DNA of 64,000 bases from Branchinecta lynchi (Eukaryota > Arthropoda > Branchiopoda > Anostraca > Branchinectidae): positions 13,105,225-13,169,224 of the forward strand of contig JAKZAP010000010.1 of assembly GCA_023053575.1 (NCBI GenBank), in the 5' to 3' direction. Made by a program: the position numbers and the translations under genes. Under the pieces are notes generated by a model. The model was not told where the DNA came from, did not search any database, and saw nothing but the letters and a program-made list of their open reading frames with translations. Numbering within the stretch: the stretch's first letter is position 1; each line of letters begins with the position of its first letter. Shown here piece by piece: positions 33,320-46,500 of the stretch.

Positions 33320-33885
33320 TTAAACAATAAAATGATGATTTAAGTTTGCAAATCGAATGCAGCTCTGGTGAGCGATAATAGGTTCCATTGAGCGATGCTT
33401 GACAGCTTACTAGGTTAACCGGTTAACCATGGAACGAATGATCATTAATTTGTTCTCTGTCGTCAAAAGTTACCTTTTGACGACAATCTCAGTCGACTGG
33501 ATAAATCGAACGCTATCAGTCAACTGAGAATAGCAAATAAAACAGCAAAATGATGATTTAAGTTAACTGGAAACGCGAATCGAATGCAGCTCTGGTGAGT
33601 GATAATAGGTTCCATTGAGCGATACTTGACCGCTTACTGTAGTTTTTTAGAGACAGCCTCACAATAGTAATTTAAGCATGGAAAAACATGGAACGAACTA
33701 GTACTGGACCAGGCAGTCAGGTGAACTGAACAGTGAGACAACAAAACATTAAACAGTGTCAAGCGCGATTCCACGAAATCGCAGAGACAAACCAAAAATT
33801 ACATTTGTTTACCAAAACAATTTTTTCAGAGCAAGTGAATTACATATTGTTTGAAAGCCCAGTCTTCACTTTACCTGTGTAGTTG

Positions 33886-35194
33886 GCGCTGCTCCATAAG
33901 CGACAAGACCGAGTTCATGAAAAAGGCATCTCGACACGAGTTCTGAGTCCGAGTTTACCAGCTCTGGGCTCTACCGGTTTGCTGTCTGCCGGAACTATGA
34001 CAGATAAGTTCGCGCGGCAATGACTTTCAGTTTTTTTGTCATAGTGTAACAATAATTAGGTAATCAATATCTGTAATATATTGATTACCTAATTATTAAG
34101 TAAGGTAAGGTAATATATAGTAAGGTAAACAAGAGAATACTTTCATCTCCCAAAGACTAAACAAAGACTAAACTAACATTCGCGCCTGGATGTAGAACGC
34201 AAAGTGCCTTCTGCGGCAGTCTAGCTTGACGGGTAGCAGCTAATCCTGTATAGCCTCCATAGAACTTGACCCTACGAGAAATTGAAGACCATGTTAACTT
34301 TGGGAATATTTTTAATGCTGAAGACCGTTAAAGACAAGAGGTAAGCAGTTTGGGAGGTCGGTGACAACTACCCGGCTATGATTTATATCGTCTGAGAATT
34401 TCACTGGGCATCATCACTCTTCCTCGGAAGAAGTTGGATCAGAACTACAAAAAGGCTTAGATTTCTTTTCTCTCGGCCTTACCTTAGCAACTGTCGCGGA
34501 TTTCTAACTGCATTGTTCTACCCATTCAAAAGATACAAGTTTTTCAACGTCCACACAGTGCCGATTATGGTATATCTAAGTAATGGATCTCTCGTCTGTA
34601 AGCCTTAGCGACAAAGCCGCATGCACAAAAAGGTCTTGTTCGATTGAGTGGTGCTGTCAGCCGACCTCTCTCGTAGTTCTTTCGGCAAAAGAAAACTGGC
34701 GATCTAAGGTTTGCGTGCCGGGAAAAAGTATCTCGCTCCTCGGGCTCGACGGACTTGAAAGTCGAATTTCTAATGGGAAGCGGAAATCTGGAAATACATG
34801 TCTCGTAAAATAACGGAGCGTGTTCAGCGTCATTAATAGCCCACAGCGTTAATTACCCTTGACAGTGGTGCCGACATTTCTGTCTGAAAGAGCCGGGGGG
34901 GGGGGGGGGGGGGGGGAGGGATTATCTGAAACTCGGAGAACGAAATCTCTTGTAACGATAAGATCTTGAGAACAATTTTAAAAGTATAGGTTCACGTAAC
35001 ATTCTGCCGGTCGTGGCTCCTCCGCATTTCATAATAATGATGGTGATGACATTTTATTAAAGCACAAAACAAGAAAAGGGAAATAGTACAGTACATAGGA
35101 TTAAAAGGGAAATTTACACTCAGCTTTCAATAATGGCGTAAATACACAAGACAGAAAAAAATTAACATAGAACACCATTTGGTATGTTCACAAG
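33886..35194. other. Intron 3 stretch with AT-rich 20-bp hairpin and G run
   Basis: A perfect 20-bp stem AATAATTAGGTAATCAATAT with a 7-base loop lies at 34051-34097. A G run of about 22 is at 34896-34917. A LINE-type tail in complement (GATGACATTTTATTAAAGC) is near 35042. The 76-codon frame at 34583 has no recognisable domain. Confidence 0.45.
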
Positions 35195-35538
35195 CAGGCA
35201 CGTACGCAGGAATTTTTTTCGGTGGGGGCCCAAATCCTTCAAAACAGTATATAGAAGGCGCATTATACTATGTAAAATCTACAAAAACCAAAAGCACACA
35301 TATCAAGAAATAGAGCTGGAGAACATTCTGTTGTTTTTTCGACATTTTTACACTTGTTTTACACTCCGCGCGCCTACGACCGCTGTATTACCTAGAGAAC
35401 TTCTGTCTAGATCAGTAATTAACCACCATCCCTTATTCTGTGTGAAGAATCAGAAAATTATGCGAAACAAAAATCGTGAGATTTCGGGGGGGGCGGGCCC
35501 GGAGCCCCCCCCCCCCTCCCCCTCTGCGTACGTGCCTG
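35195..35538. mobile_element. hAT MITE, 8-bp TSD
   Basis: The inverted ends CAGGCACGTACGCAG and CTGCGTACGTGCCTG are 15-bp perfect. Exact TTCACAAG duplications flank them (35187-35194, 35539-35546). Near the right end are GGGGGG and CCCCCC runs, as in other hAT elements of this window. No coding. Confidence 0.92.
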
Positions 35539-35819
35539 TTCACAAGAGCTGCTGACGGCACTCAATGTAATTGTAAATATATTTTTAATTTTGATTTGGT
35601 TTATTTATTTATAATTGTCAATATTTTTGCTTAATCCCAATTGTGCGTGTTGTGAGATTTGTACCATTGTCTTCTTTGTGACGCGTCCAAGCTATCTTAT
35701 GATGATATTGGCAAGAAATCAATTGAACTGAATTGAATTGAACTGTCTGTCTCAAAAAAAAGTATAACAACTTTTTCGTAACGAGCGTGCTTTTCCATTC
35801 CTGTATCAATTTAGTCGGA

Positions 35820-36670
35820 TTTTTTGGGATCCCTAAACGTAAGTGGAGGGATACCTTTGACATCGCAAAAGTTCTCCGTCTGTGTGCACTATAACTCTCG
35901 AAGGGTATGAGACATTTTGATGAAACTTGGTGTGAGGATTATTTGGGTCACGAGTAAGGTCGAGTTTGTAGATGGGCTGTTTAGCCCTACATTTAGGGGT
36001 GGGGTGGGGTAGGGGGTTTCAAATTAAGGGGCAAACAAATATTTTAAAAGCTGTTGAGATAGTTGGTTTAGGGGTAAGGAAACATGCTGAATCCGAATAT
36101 GAAAGTTATTTTTCTTGCCGGACAAGTAGTTCACCCAGAATCCGGTGAAAACCGGATAAAAAATTTGTCGACCAGTTTTCGGCTATAGCAGTCTCTACCC
36201 TTTATTCTCAAACTAGTATAGCTCTGCGCGTTGATGCCGAAATTCATTTGTTAATTCTGTGTGGTGACGGAGAGATGTAGTGTAATCGAAGGTCGAAAGG
36301 GTTGACATATAATGTTCAAACGAGGAAATATGTTATTCAAGCGAGGATGTTGTTTAATGAGGATCCACTTGTATAGTACAGGTCAAGTTCGAAGATGGGT
36401 CCTTTAGTCCTATCTTTAGAGGCAGAGGGGTTTCGAATTTACGGTAAAAACATGTATGTTATATAAGCTAATGAGATATTCATTGAGGGGGTAAGGAGGT
36501 CCGCTGAATCCATATGTGAACTTAATTTTCTTGCTGAGCAAATGGTTCATCACGAATTCGGCTGGAACTGGAAATTTTGTTGAAGCTCCAAGTTGTTTTT
36601 GAAATCGATTAGAGGGTCGGTATCGGGGCAAGGAGACATGCTGAATCCATTTTGGACTTTATTTTAAAAG
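35820..36670 (+). repeat. Dispersed module with GGGATCCC and CCGGACAAGTAGTTCACCC
   Basis: Recurring phrases are TTTGGGATCCC, GATGAAACTTGGTGTGAG, TAGATGGGCTGTTTAGCCC, AAGGGGCAAACAAATATTT, GGTAAGGAAACATGCTGAAT and CCGGACAAGTAGTTCACCC. Two to three tandem, diverged copies lie here. Related copies are at 38520-39020 (+), 1150-2050 (-, inside an R element) and 62760-63180. It is an uncharacterised family that occurs within R elements and also separately. Confidence 0.6.
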
Positions 36671-37340
36671 TAAAAGTAATACATGACCCAATTGTTTGAG
36701 TCAAATGTCAGATTTTGGGATCCCATAGAAACCTTTGGTCTTGTTTTTTCCGTTCCCAAACTTCTAAAGCCCTCCAGTACCTCTGTTGATCTACAAAGCC
36801 CATATCCGGACTTGATCTGATCGAACTTGACACCAGTTTGTACCTTGATACTTCCGTACAAATATATCCATCTGTTAGGTGCTTAAGTGCTGACAGATGG
36901 ACGGGCAGACAGATTTACATAAGCACCCCATCACTGTCGTTTGGGATTCCAAGGTGAACGTACTCCTCGAAGTTTGTGGGATCTTTTGCTAAGACAAATT
37001 CTGGATGTCCAGCCGTTTCCCTTGAATCCACGAAAAGTTGTTTTTTGTTGTGACCGGTTCGGATCCTGAGACGGAGTTGACCTTGGTCCTGGGTTGTCAC
37101 CAGGACTTAATACTTTCCCCACGATTCCGAAATCAGGAAAGTGTCAACGAGGGAACACATTTGCAACCGCAATAGATATGCTCGTGGATGGGGTGGGAGA
37201 AGAAGGAAGAGTGATTGACAGTTGGGATTCGCCGGTAAAGGATATCTGAATGGGATCTAGATGAACAGTAGCAAAATTCATCGTTGTCTTGAAAATCCGA
37301 AGAGTTGGCTTGACTGTGCTGAAGCGCTGGATAGCTAGAA
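36671..37340. other. Intron 3 stretch, related to the GGGATCCC module
   Basis: TTTTGGGATCCCATAGAAACC-TTGGTCTTG at 36714 recurs at 39730 and (diverged) 63160, so this belongs to the same dispersed family. No gene is seen. Confidence 0.4.
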
Positions 37341-37349
37341 TTCTGAAAG

Positions 37350-38200
37350 GTAAGAACTAAGCAGCTTTCTCTAGCAGTGCAAAACCATTGTCTAGCGTAT
37401 CCGGGATTGCTTTCCGGTTCACCAAAACTTCCTCATCTACTGCATGTTCTGCTAAGAACTATTGACTGGGATAAATATTTTTGCCTCGAGGAAAGCATGG
37501 GGATAGGATCAAAACCGAACTAAATCAACGGTCTTGTCATCATAGAAATTGCATTTCTACGAAAATCTCGGGCGGTACGAGATTAATCTCGAGGAAACTG
37601 GGAAAGATCATTAATTTGTCCGTCGGAAACACAAGTGACTGATGACGTAAGTCAGTTCTGAGGCGTGAGAGAGAGAGAGAAAGAAATTTATTGAATAAAC
37701 AAATAAAACACTTCCGCGCCAGATATCTAGAAGTCTGGAAGGTGGAACCTTCGACTTTTAACCGACCTTCCTGAGCCCTCAGGAGCTGCAGTGGGTCTAA
37801 AGAGCGCGAAAACACCACGATAGAACTAAGCAGCTTTCCATAGCAGTGCAAAACCATTGTCGAGCGAATCGGGTTTGCTTTCCGGTTCACCAAAACTTCC
37901 TCATCTACTGCATGTTCTGCTAAGAACTATTGACTGGGATAACAAATTTGCCTCGAGGAACGCAGAGGGATAGGATCGAAACAGAATTAAATCAACGGTC
38001 TTGTCATCATAGAAATTGCATTTCTACGAAAATCTCGGGTGGTACGAGATTAATCGAGGAAACTGGGAAAGATCATTAATTTGTCAGTCGGAAACACAAG
38101 GGAAATACTGAAATGACTGATGACGTCAGTCAGTTCTGAAGCGTGAGAGAGAGAGAAATTTATTGAATAAACAAATAAAACATCTGACAACCACCGCAAG
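37350..38200. repeat. Tandem duplication of about 465 bp ending in (GA)n
   Basis: The segments 37350-37710 and 37820-38185 match closely over some 360 bases: CAGTGCAAAACCATTGTC, CATCTACTGCATGTTCTGC, CGGTCTTGTCATCATAGAAA, and GAGAGAGAG then AAATTTATTGAATAAACAAA. The (GA)n and TTTATTGAATAAAC end resembles a minus-strand LINE or SINE tail. The second copy has a short extra segment (GGGAAATACTGAAAT). Confidence 0.75.
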
Positions 38201-38519
38201 AAGTAACATTGACCTAGGGGAATCAAAAAATAAACTACACTACTGCAGAACAACTACGAAACAAAAACTCAGCTTCAACTGTCCTAATCGAGACCACAAA
38301 ACCAAACCACAAAAAAAATGAAACAGGTAGAGATAATAATCGTCCCCAGGACACCCACAACAAAAATGAATAACAACCTCAATATAATAAAAATTGATAC
38401 TATTTCTCAAAATTCTTTTGTTTAACTTGACGCTTAAATGAAGGAATAGAATATTGCTAAGCGTCGGACGACTTCATTGATTCTCGAAAATAGGCAGTAA
38501 CCGTGTTTAGCACGTCTCG

Positions 38520-39020
38520 ACATCCTTTCCGAGATCCCAAAATGCTAGTAACGGGATACCTATGACTTCGAAAAGCTTCTCCGTATGTCTGTCTTGTAGT
38601 ACGCTAACTCTCTAAAGGCTTGAGATATTTTGTACAAACTTGGTGTGAGCATTCTTTGGGTACAGGTTGAATTCATAGTTGGGCTCCGCAGATCTATCTT
38701 CAGTGTAGGAGGTTTCAAACTAAGGGGCGATATAGAAATGTTTTAGAAGCTATTGAGACATTGTCGATTTAGGGGTAAGGAGAAATGCTAAATCCATTTC
38801 TAAAATTAATTTCTCGCTGGACTTCACCCGGAATCCGGCCAAATTTTAAAAAATGTAATAGTGACAGTTTTGTATGAAGTTGATTTGAGGTTCGATGTAA
38901 GAGTAAGGAGACATGCTGGATCCGCTTTATAACTTTATTTTCTTACCGGATAAGTAGTTAACCCGGAATCCGGCAAAACCGGAAGTTGAAAGAAGTTAAA
39001 GTTTGCTGGATCCCAAGGCG
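38520..39020 (+). repeat. Second copy of the GGGATCCC-type module
   Basis: Phrases shared with 35820-36670 include GAGATCCCAAAATGCTAG, ACTTGGTGTGAGCATTC, AAGGGGCGATATAG and ACCCGGAATCCGGC. Diverged; the boundaries are approximate. Confidence 0.55.
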
Positions 39021-39821
39021 TTAGTGCCGGGAGACCCATGACTTCATTAAGTTTGTCCGGATCGATCTATCTGCTTCGTTTTCGTGCTGGGTTGGTACTA
39101 CCGACGGAACTCAAGGAAACACCGTTTATTTATCGGCTTTGGTTTGAAGTTTCAATCTGGTGTTAAGAATAAATAGAAACTTGAGCCTCGTTTTTGTTGC
39201 ATGCTGCAGGTCCACTTCTCGGCCGATTCCGGACTGATTCTTTCTACATCCGTTTTTGCACTGCAGTGCTTCCTGAGAAGACGGTAGCGCTTCTTGACGA
39301 TCACTGACTTGCTCATCGACCAAGTCCGTGCTTCCCTGCAAGGTGCTGCAGCGCTGCCGCTTCAAGCAAGAAGACAGTGAATCCAAAAGCGCATATTGTG
39401 CAAAAGCAAAGAAGTGCTACAGCAGCGATGCGGCAGCGCTACTGCAACAAAAATGAGGCTTTGATTTTCCAGCTTTAGCTAAACAAAATACTGCGATGAA
39501 TCTGATGAAGGTGTTGTTTATATAGTCAAAATATCCGGCGAGTTTCTGATGAACACTGGTATCACTGTCGTAATCTGGGCTAGATCGCAAAAGACAGAAA
39601 TAATTTACCGAATGGATTTGATTAAGTCATTGATTAGGGATCAATAGTATTCTTAAGGGTTCGAGTGAAGACCAAATATATAATAAGACCCACTAGTCGA
39701 TGTAAAGTAGTCCAATCAGTAATTCGCTTTTGGATCCCATCCAAACCTTTGGTCTTGTTTCTTACCCTCAGGTGTTGGTCCAACCATGCCATAAGATAGG
39801 AAAGTATCATAAGATCATAAA
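39021..39821. other. Intron 3 stretch, unassigned
   Basis: The 86-codon minus frame at 39126-39386 has no recognised domain, and CTGCAGCGCT-type words recur around 39240-39450. At 39730 the TTTTGGATCCCATCC phrase of the dispersed module returns. Confidence 0.35.
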
Positions 39822-41792
39822 CAGGAGCTGAAAGCTCGTATGGCACTTGCAAGAATAGGCAAAATGTTGGCGGGAGTTTTTTGTTTGGGAGTTTTGTACT
39901 GAGTCGAATATTAGTTTATGATACACTAGTAAGTAAAAAGTACTGTAGAAGTCATTTCTAGAACTCCTCTTCTTCGTTGGGCGGTTCAGTGGTCTTCAAT
40001 ATGGTTTCGACATTTATATCAAGTACATTTCTTTTTGTTGCTGCGTAATTTCCCGTTTCAAGGAGACGGACCTCTGCTTCTTCTAGGGTTTCGCCTGCTA
40101 GTAGCTAGAAGGTATCGTTTGATAAAAAGTACTTTTCGATCTTGCGGTGAAGATGCGCAAGCTAGAACCTCATTTGTAAGCAAAACCCTTCATGATCATG
40201 GCGATCATGAAAATGCATATTTTGCTTAAAAGTATTTTTCTTAATTTGCGGTCATGATTGGTACTTTAAGGAATGGTCGGATTTGGAAAGTGTCGATTTT
40301 TAAGCCAATCTTGTCGAATTTCTAATATTCTAGCCAAGCTTCATCGTCCTAGCACAGCTGCAAGTACCTTTACTTGCGACCACCGGAATTCCGGACTCCC
40401 CCTTAAACTCCCCCCACAGTCGCCTGAGCCAATCCGGTTCTGTAAATGATTTATCCGGAGCATTATTCCCACAAAGTTCCATCCTGATCTCTCTAGTTTA
40501 AGCCTGTCACGTATCCCCCCCCCCCCCCAGTTGTTGTCGGATCCGGTCCGGACATGAAAAAGATCACCAAAGACGTGTCCTCTGTTCAATTACAAAATCT
40601 CGCTCAAACCGCATCGCCCATTCCAAAGTTACGCATGACTCGATATTCCGGATTACCCCTTCCTCTATTCCACCACGACTATCGGATCGAGTAAATTTTA
40701 TTTACAAGTCAGTTTGATAGGGTCCCTGATACGCCTGCCAAGTTTCGTCGTGAAAATCCCTAGAACCGCCATCACCGGAATTCTGGGAAACACCCCTCCC
40801 CCCAAGTTTCCGGATCCAGTCCAAATGTGTAAACGATTTATCTGGAGCAGATGCTGGTTATTCCCAGGAAATTTCACTTCGATCCCTCCATTCTAACTGT
40901 TTCTCGGGATTTCCGCCCCCCCCCCCCCCCCAACTTCTCCATAGCTGTCGAATCCAGTTCGGACTTCAAATGGAACATCAGAGATATGTCATTTATTTAG
41001 GTATTAAGCTTCATTTCAATTCGATCACCCGTTCGAAAGTTACACACGACTCAATTTACCGGATTCCCCCACCCTCCACTCCCCCCTCCCCACCAGACGG
41101 TCGGATCGGGAAACTGATTATTTCCGGGTTGGTTTGGTCGGATCCCTGATACGTCTGCCAAGTTTCATCGTCTTAGCACCCCCTAATCTATATCGACCCC
41201 TACTAAGGTTCAACAACATATTATTCCAACCCCTTCGACCTTCAGTTGCTCTATCTCTCTCCGAACGAATTTAAGCAAAGAATGACTCATCCACGAGCAG
41301 AGCTATACTAGTGTGAAGAAAGAATGACTCATCTACACGCAGAGTTATACTAGTGTGAAGAAAGGGGTAGGGGTATAAGACAAACTCGAAAAAGCGTTTC
41401 AAGAGATTTGAAACGCTCAAGAGATTTGAAACGCCCCCTCCAGCCCCCCCCCCCCAGTTATCGAATCCGATCCGAACTTGACAATGAACATCCAAGACAC
41501 TTATTCTTGATACCTGTCAAGTTTAATGCACGCCCGATCATCCGTTCCAAAGTTATGAAATTTGCTAATTTCCGGATTCCCCGTCTTGCCACTCCCCCAT
41601 TGATGGTCAAATCGGGGAATTGATTATTTCCAAGTTAATCCTGTTGGGTCCCTGACATGCTTGCCAAGTTTTATCGTCCTAGGTCATGTGGAAGTGCCCA
41701 AACTAGCAAAATGCGGACAGACCGACAAACAGACAGACATTACGATCGCTATATGGCACCTGAGTAAGCTCAAGTGCCATAAAAAGACAAAG
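39822..41792 (+). mobile_element. R-family element, both ends present
   Basis: The left end is AAACAGGAGCT-GAA-AGCTCGTATGGCACTTGCAAG; the right end is GGCACCTGAG-TAAG-CTCAAGTGCCATAAAAAG. The interior starts with one 'aaacccttcatgatc' module and continues with three 430-bp units containing C runs (40515-40528, 40915-40931, 41441-41454). Small tandem repeats of 42-46 bp (41279-41366) and 20 bp (41398-41434) lie in the last unit. No coding. Confidence 0.72.
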
Positions 41793-42596
41793 ACAATCAC
41801 AGTATGGGCTACCGGATTCCAGTTTTTGTCCCCACATTATCCGGATCCGTATTCTATACGCTTTTATTCTTTAACCGCATATGTAATATCCTAGACTCTA
41901 CTATATGTGATACGCTTGTTAATAGGCAGAGATTCACTATCCCGGAAGGTGTCCGGCACACGCAGAGATAAATCTTGCTGTATTCCCCTCCCTCTATCTG
42001 GAACCTCGTTGGGCATTGTCTGTGGAAAAGCGGAACCCGACATTTCTAAACCACCATTGAAAAGAGTAAACTCAAATTCTTTATCATTGTGAATTGTGTA
42101 CGATTTCCAACTTCGTGACTGAATTGTTAGCGTTTTGTAACTGTTCTGGGCCTGTAAGCTGTTGGGAACGTTTTCCAACCGTTTCTGGATTACTCAATCA
42201 CAGTCTGATCAGACACAGTTTAATTTATACTATTACTCAGTATTGCCACGATTGACTTATATCCGTTTTAGCTGTAATTTGTGAGTATATGCGCTAGGAC
42301 CCGATATGCGGGGTTGGGTGCTAGGATGTTGCAAAAAAAAAGTACAGTTGTGTTTGAAACGATCCCTAAATTGCCCCAAGCGATTGTGAGATTGTGAGCC
42401 TACATGCTAATAGATTACTCAGATTAAGATTACTTAGAAAATTAGAAAACGCAAGTCACTTGAATGAAATAGTTTATGCGCACTTTAGCGCCATAACAGG
42501 CAGTGGGAATGATAGTAGAAGTCCCTTTACTTATAACTAGATTTTCTTTTCATACGTCTGCTTATTCACCCGAATCTAAGTACGTTGTGTTAGATT
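41793..42596. other. Intron 3 stretch with an unrecognised minus-strand frame
   Basis: The frame 41891-42178 (minus, 95 codons) has even amino-acid composition but no motif I know. It may be a transposon remnant. Nothing else is seen. Confidence 0.3.
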
Positions 42597-42720
42597 TAAG
42601 TAAGTAAGTAATTTATTTATGACCCGCCATTTCGGGAAGGCGGAGTAATAGAAGAAAGTAAACAAAACACATACAAACACAGAAAAAGACACTTAATTTT
42701 TAATCTTCGGTCAGGAAACA
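42597..42720 (-). repeat. LINE-type 3' tail, minus orientation
   Basis: Reading the minus strand, GGCGGGTCATAAATAAATTA is followed by repeated CTTA, the same tail word as at 4885. It marks the 3' end of a CR1/L2-like element whose coding part is not recognisable. Confidence 0.5.
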
Positions 42721-43547
42721 GTGGACGACGTCGTGTGCTGGTTGGGCCCTGTCGTCCATGATTTTTGAAAGCGATGAGGAAACATCCAAAAGGGTAGCAC
42801 TTGCATCTTGAATTTTGAACATCTCCGTAAATGTATGTTAGATGTATTTGCTTTCGAATGTTGTTTTCTGATGACTATTTTTAACGTCTCCACAGTAAGA
42901 GGTAAGAAGTCGCCAGAGAACTAGGAATGTCCAACTCATAATATATTCCCCCTTTCCCTTCCAGATTAGTTGCCAGGGTGGGGCGGGGGAGGGCTTGAAT
43001 TAGGCCGACAAAGCACTGACTCCTTCACGTATCCTGCCTTGGGCAATTTAGCGTGTAAGCACACTTGGAGGAAACGGACTTTCTGAACAATATCACTGTA
43101 GACAGCCGGGTCGAGTAAGTAATGGATGAGAGACAGAGCTGATGCTGGAGGAAAATTAGAGACTTTGCAGAAGTTAAGTCAGTGCTGACTAAGCTGGAAG
43201 CGGGAAGGTGGAAATTAAGGGAAACAGCTCTTTCGCGCTCGGTTGTCTTCAATCTGGAAATGAAAGGGAACTGTTTCTAACAGTGGCACAGAGGGTGCGG
43301 AGACAACAGGATAGGTCCTCTTGTCTCCTCGTCAGCAAGACCTTCTTTCAGATTCGAGATGTGTTGCACTCCTCTCGTCGATTTCTTCACAAGAGGGGCT
43401 GTTGCAGCGTCAACCCCATTCGTCAAGGACTGATAATATTTTCGTTCAGGCTCCGTCTTCACATTTTCTTCGTGCAATCTCTGACCTCTCAGAGCACCAT
43501 CTGTTGACCCAGAAATTTGGTTTCATACATCGGTAAAACGTCGTTTA
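42721..43547. other. Unassigned stretch left of Helitron-like copy B
   Basis: Two adjacent minus-strand frames (43025-43252 and 43277-43477) could be pieces of one broken frame, but no domain is recognised. Confidence 0.3.
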
Positions 43548-46500
43548 TTGTGTTGCGAGAGCAACACTTTGGTTTTGTCCTCGTTTTTTTTTTTTTTTTT
43601 TTTTTTTTCCTATGACTCCGATTTCATTTTATTCCTGGTAACTGAGAAGGGTCTAACCTGTGCGGTTTTTACGGAAAGTGTGGACCTTAGGCCGGATTGA
43701 TGAATATGACATTACATTTTGGAAAGCTCCGTAGAACTCTTGCCTGGGGCCAATAAGGATGGTTTTTGCTTGTCATCGAGCCAGAGCCTACGGTTTGCGA
43801 AGTGAAGTGGAGTTGTATAGCCTATGTCAGAGAGGACTATCTGAAGTTGTGTAGCGAACCTTTCGTTTCATCAAAAGATGTTTCTGCTTTCGAGTGGAAA
43901 GCTCCGTTCTAGCACGCAAGCAGGCAGGCACTAGTTTCAAATTGAAGATGGACTAAAATCTATAAGTGTTAAATATATGCGGCAGTTACCCGGCCCCACA
44001 GCCAACATATCTTCTTTGAGTGATAAATAGAAAAATCTACAGAGACAAAAAAGTGGCTTTTTCCCACGGGTCCGAAAGTGCTGCCATCTATTGTTTCTGT
44101 CCATGTCTGCGACGATTTCAGCTGAGTTTATAATTTTTTTTTTTTGCACTTTGGTTTGTGGTAGAGTAACGGTATCAGATGTGCCTCTTAAACTTTAAAA
44201 GTTCTCTCATTGCTAAAGAAACTAGAGCTTATCCTTTGCTCCTTTCTAAGTCGTGACGTTAGAAAGTTGGCCTACGGCAAAAAAGTCAACTTTTGAACTA
44301 AGACAGGTAGAATTTTTTTTTCGACGGCAATCGATAGCCATTGATGAGCCGATCAAAGTATATGCCATCCATTTTTTGGTACAAAAATTCCTTCATGAGA
44401 TACACCAGTTTGAAAATTTCAAAGGGGTTGACAACTTCATAGTAAGGTACATTGAAACCAAAAATAGGCGATACCAGTTATGATACATATAGGGGACTTT
44501 TAAGCAACAGTCGACTGTTAGCCCATAATCATCTTCGGTAATGAGGGGTTTGCAGCTTTTGCTAGTTGGTATACCTGTTATTTGTTTCCGGTGTATTCGA
44601 TGGTAAGAACAATTTGGTTCCCAATGGTAAGATATGCAAGGGACTTCTAAGTAATAATCGGCTGTTATGCTACAATCATCTTCTGCGATGATGGGTTTGC
44701 AGCTTTTGCTACCTGGTGTACCCATTATTTGTTTCCGGTTAACTTAATGTATATCACGGGAGAGGGACTTGTAAGTAGGAATCGGTTCACGAGGGGCTAG
44801 GAATTTTTGCAAATGGGTGCACATTGTATTCGATTTCTATAAATCTGACGGTACGAAAGTTTGTGTCGATGGTCTATCAATGTAACCGAGGATTAACTGT
44901 TTACACAACGGATACAAACGAAAATGTAAAGCAATGAGGTAGTTTCATAATAATTAATAGGGTCATCTATAGTATTTTAATCCTGAAAAGTTACGGATAG
45001 CTTTCTATTACCAACTAGATTATATAAGATATTGTTCCAAGTTTTCATCCGTCACGATGTCTACGATTGAAAAGGATAAAGTACAACTGACTGCAAAGTT
45101 AATTTAGTCCCTTCTTCCTATATTTTTTTGTTGTTGTTTTTACAACGCTGAAGAATACCTTTTGATCATATGATTATTTTTTTTAGAACATCCCGTTTAA
45201 AAAGATTATGCTATAATCATCTTCAGCGATGAGGGGCTTGCAACTTTTGATAGCTGGTATATCCATTATTTGTTTCCGATGAATTTGATGTCAATCACGG
45301 GAGACGGATTTGTAAGCAAGAATCGGTTCACGAGAGGCTAGAAATTTTTGAAAATTGGTGCACATTGTATTCGATTTCTGTAAATATGACAGTAAGAAAG
45401 TTTGTATCGATGGTCTATCACTATAACCTAGGATTAACTGTTTACGCAACGGGTACAAACGATACGGTAATGTAAAACAATAAGGTAATTTTGTAATAAT
45501 TAATAGTGTCATCTATGGTATTTTAATCCTGAAAAGTTACGGATAGCTTTATAATATCAACTAGATTATATAAGATATTGTTCCAAGTTTTCATCCGTCA
45601 CGATATCTACGATTGAAAAGGATAAAGTTCAACTTCGACGGCAATCGATAGCCGCTGATGAGCTGATCAAAGTATATGACATCCATTTTTTGGTAAAAAA
45701 AATTCCTTTATGAGATACACCAGTTTGAAAGTTTCAAGGGGTTGACAACTTCAGTAGTAAGGTACACACTGAAACCAAAAATAGGCGATACCAGTTGTGA
45801 GACATTTAGGGGATTTGTACGCGACAGGCAACTGTTAGCTCATAATCATCTTCGGCAATGAGGGGTTTGCAGCTCTCGCTAGTTGGCGTACCTGTCATTT
45901 GATGAACAATTTGGTTCCCAAATGTAAAACATGCAAGGGACTTGTAAGTAATAATCGGCTGTTATGCTACACAAATCTTCAGCGATGAGGGGTTTGCAAA
46001 TTTTGCTAGTCGGTATACCCATTATTTTTATCCGGTGAACTTGATCACGGGAAAGGGACTTGTCAGTAGAATCGGTGCACGAGGGGCTAGAAATTAGTGC
46101 AAATTGTTGCACATTGTATTCGATTTATATAAATCTGACGGTAAGAAAGTTTGTATCGTTGGTCTATCGCTGTAACCTAGGATTTACTGTTAACGCAACG
46201 GGTACAAACGATACTGTAATGTAAAACAAGGTAGTTTCGTAATAATTAATAGTGTCATCTATGGTATTTTAATCCTAAAAAGTTACGGATAGCTTTATAA
46301 TACCAACTAGATTATATAGGATATTATTCCAAGTTTTCATCCGTCACGATGTCTACGATTGAAAAGGATAAAGTTCAACTGACTGCAAAGTCAATTTAGT
46401 CCCTTTTTCCGATATGCTTTTGTTGTGGTTAGGGCAATCGATAGCCCTTGAAGAGCTGATCAAAATATATGCCATCAAATTTTCTGAACAAAAATCCTTC

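Larger units (their letters stand above)
30033..33885. mobile_element. Composite element with ~150-bp terminal inverted repeats and 230-bp tandem units
   Basis: The left terminus is AGGTAAGTGAAGCCTGGGCT (30175 on) and continues to CGCTGCGATTTCTTG; its complement lies at 33742-33879. A second left copy starts at 30033. Inside the ends are about three tandem units of roughly 230 bp, with key phrases GTCAACTGAGAATA, TGATTTAAGTTAACTGG, GCGATAATAGGTTCCATTGA and GGTTAACC (30340-30660, 33320-33650). The middle unit is interrupted by the Helitron-like element 30662-33319. The superfamily is not determined. Confidence 0.6.
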
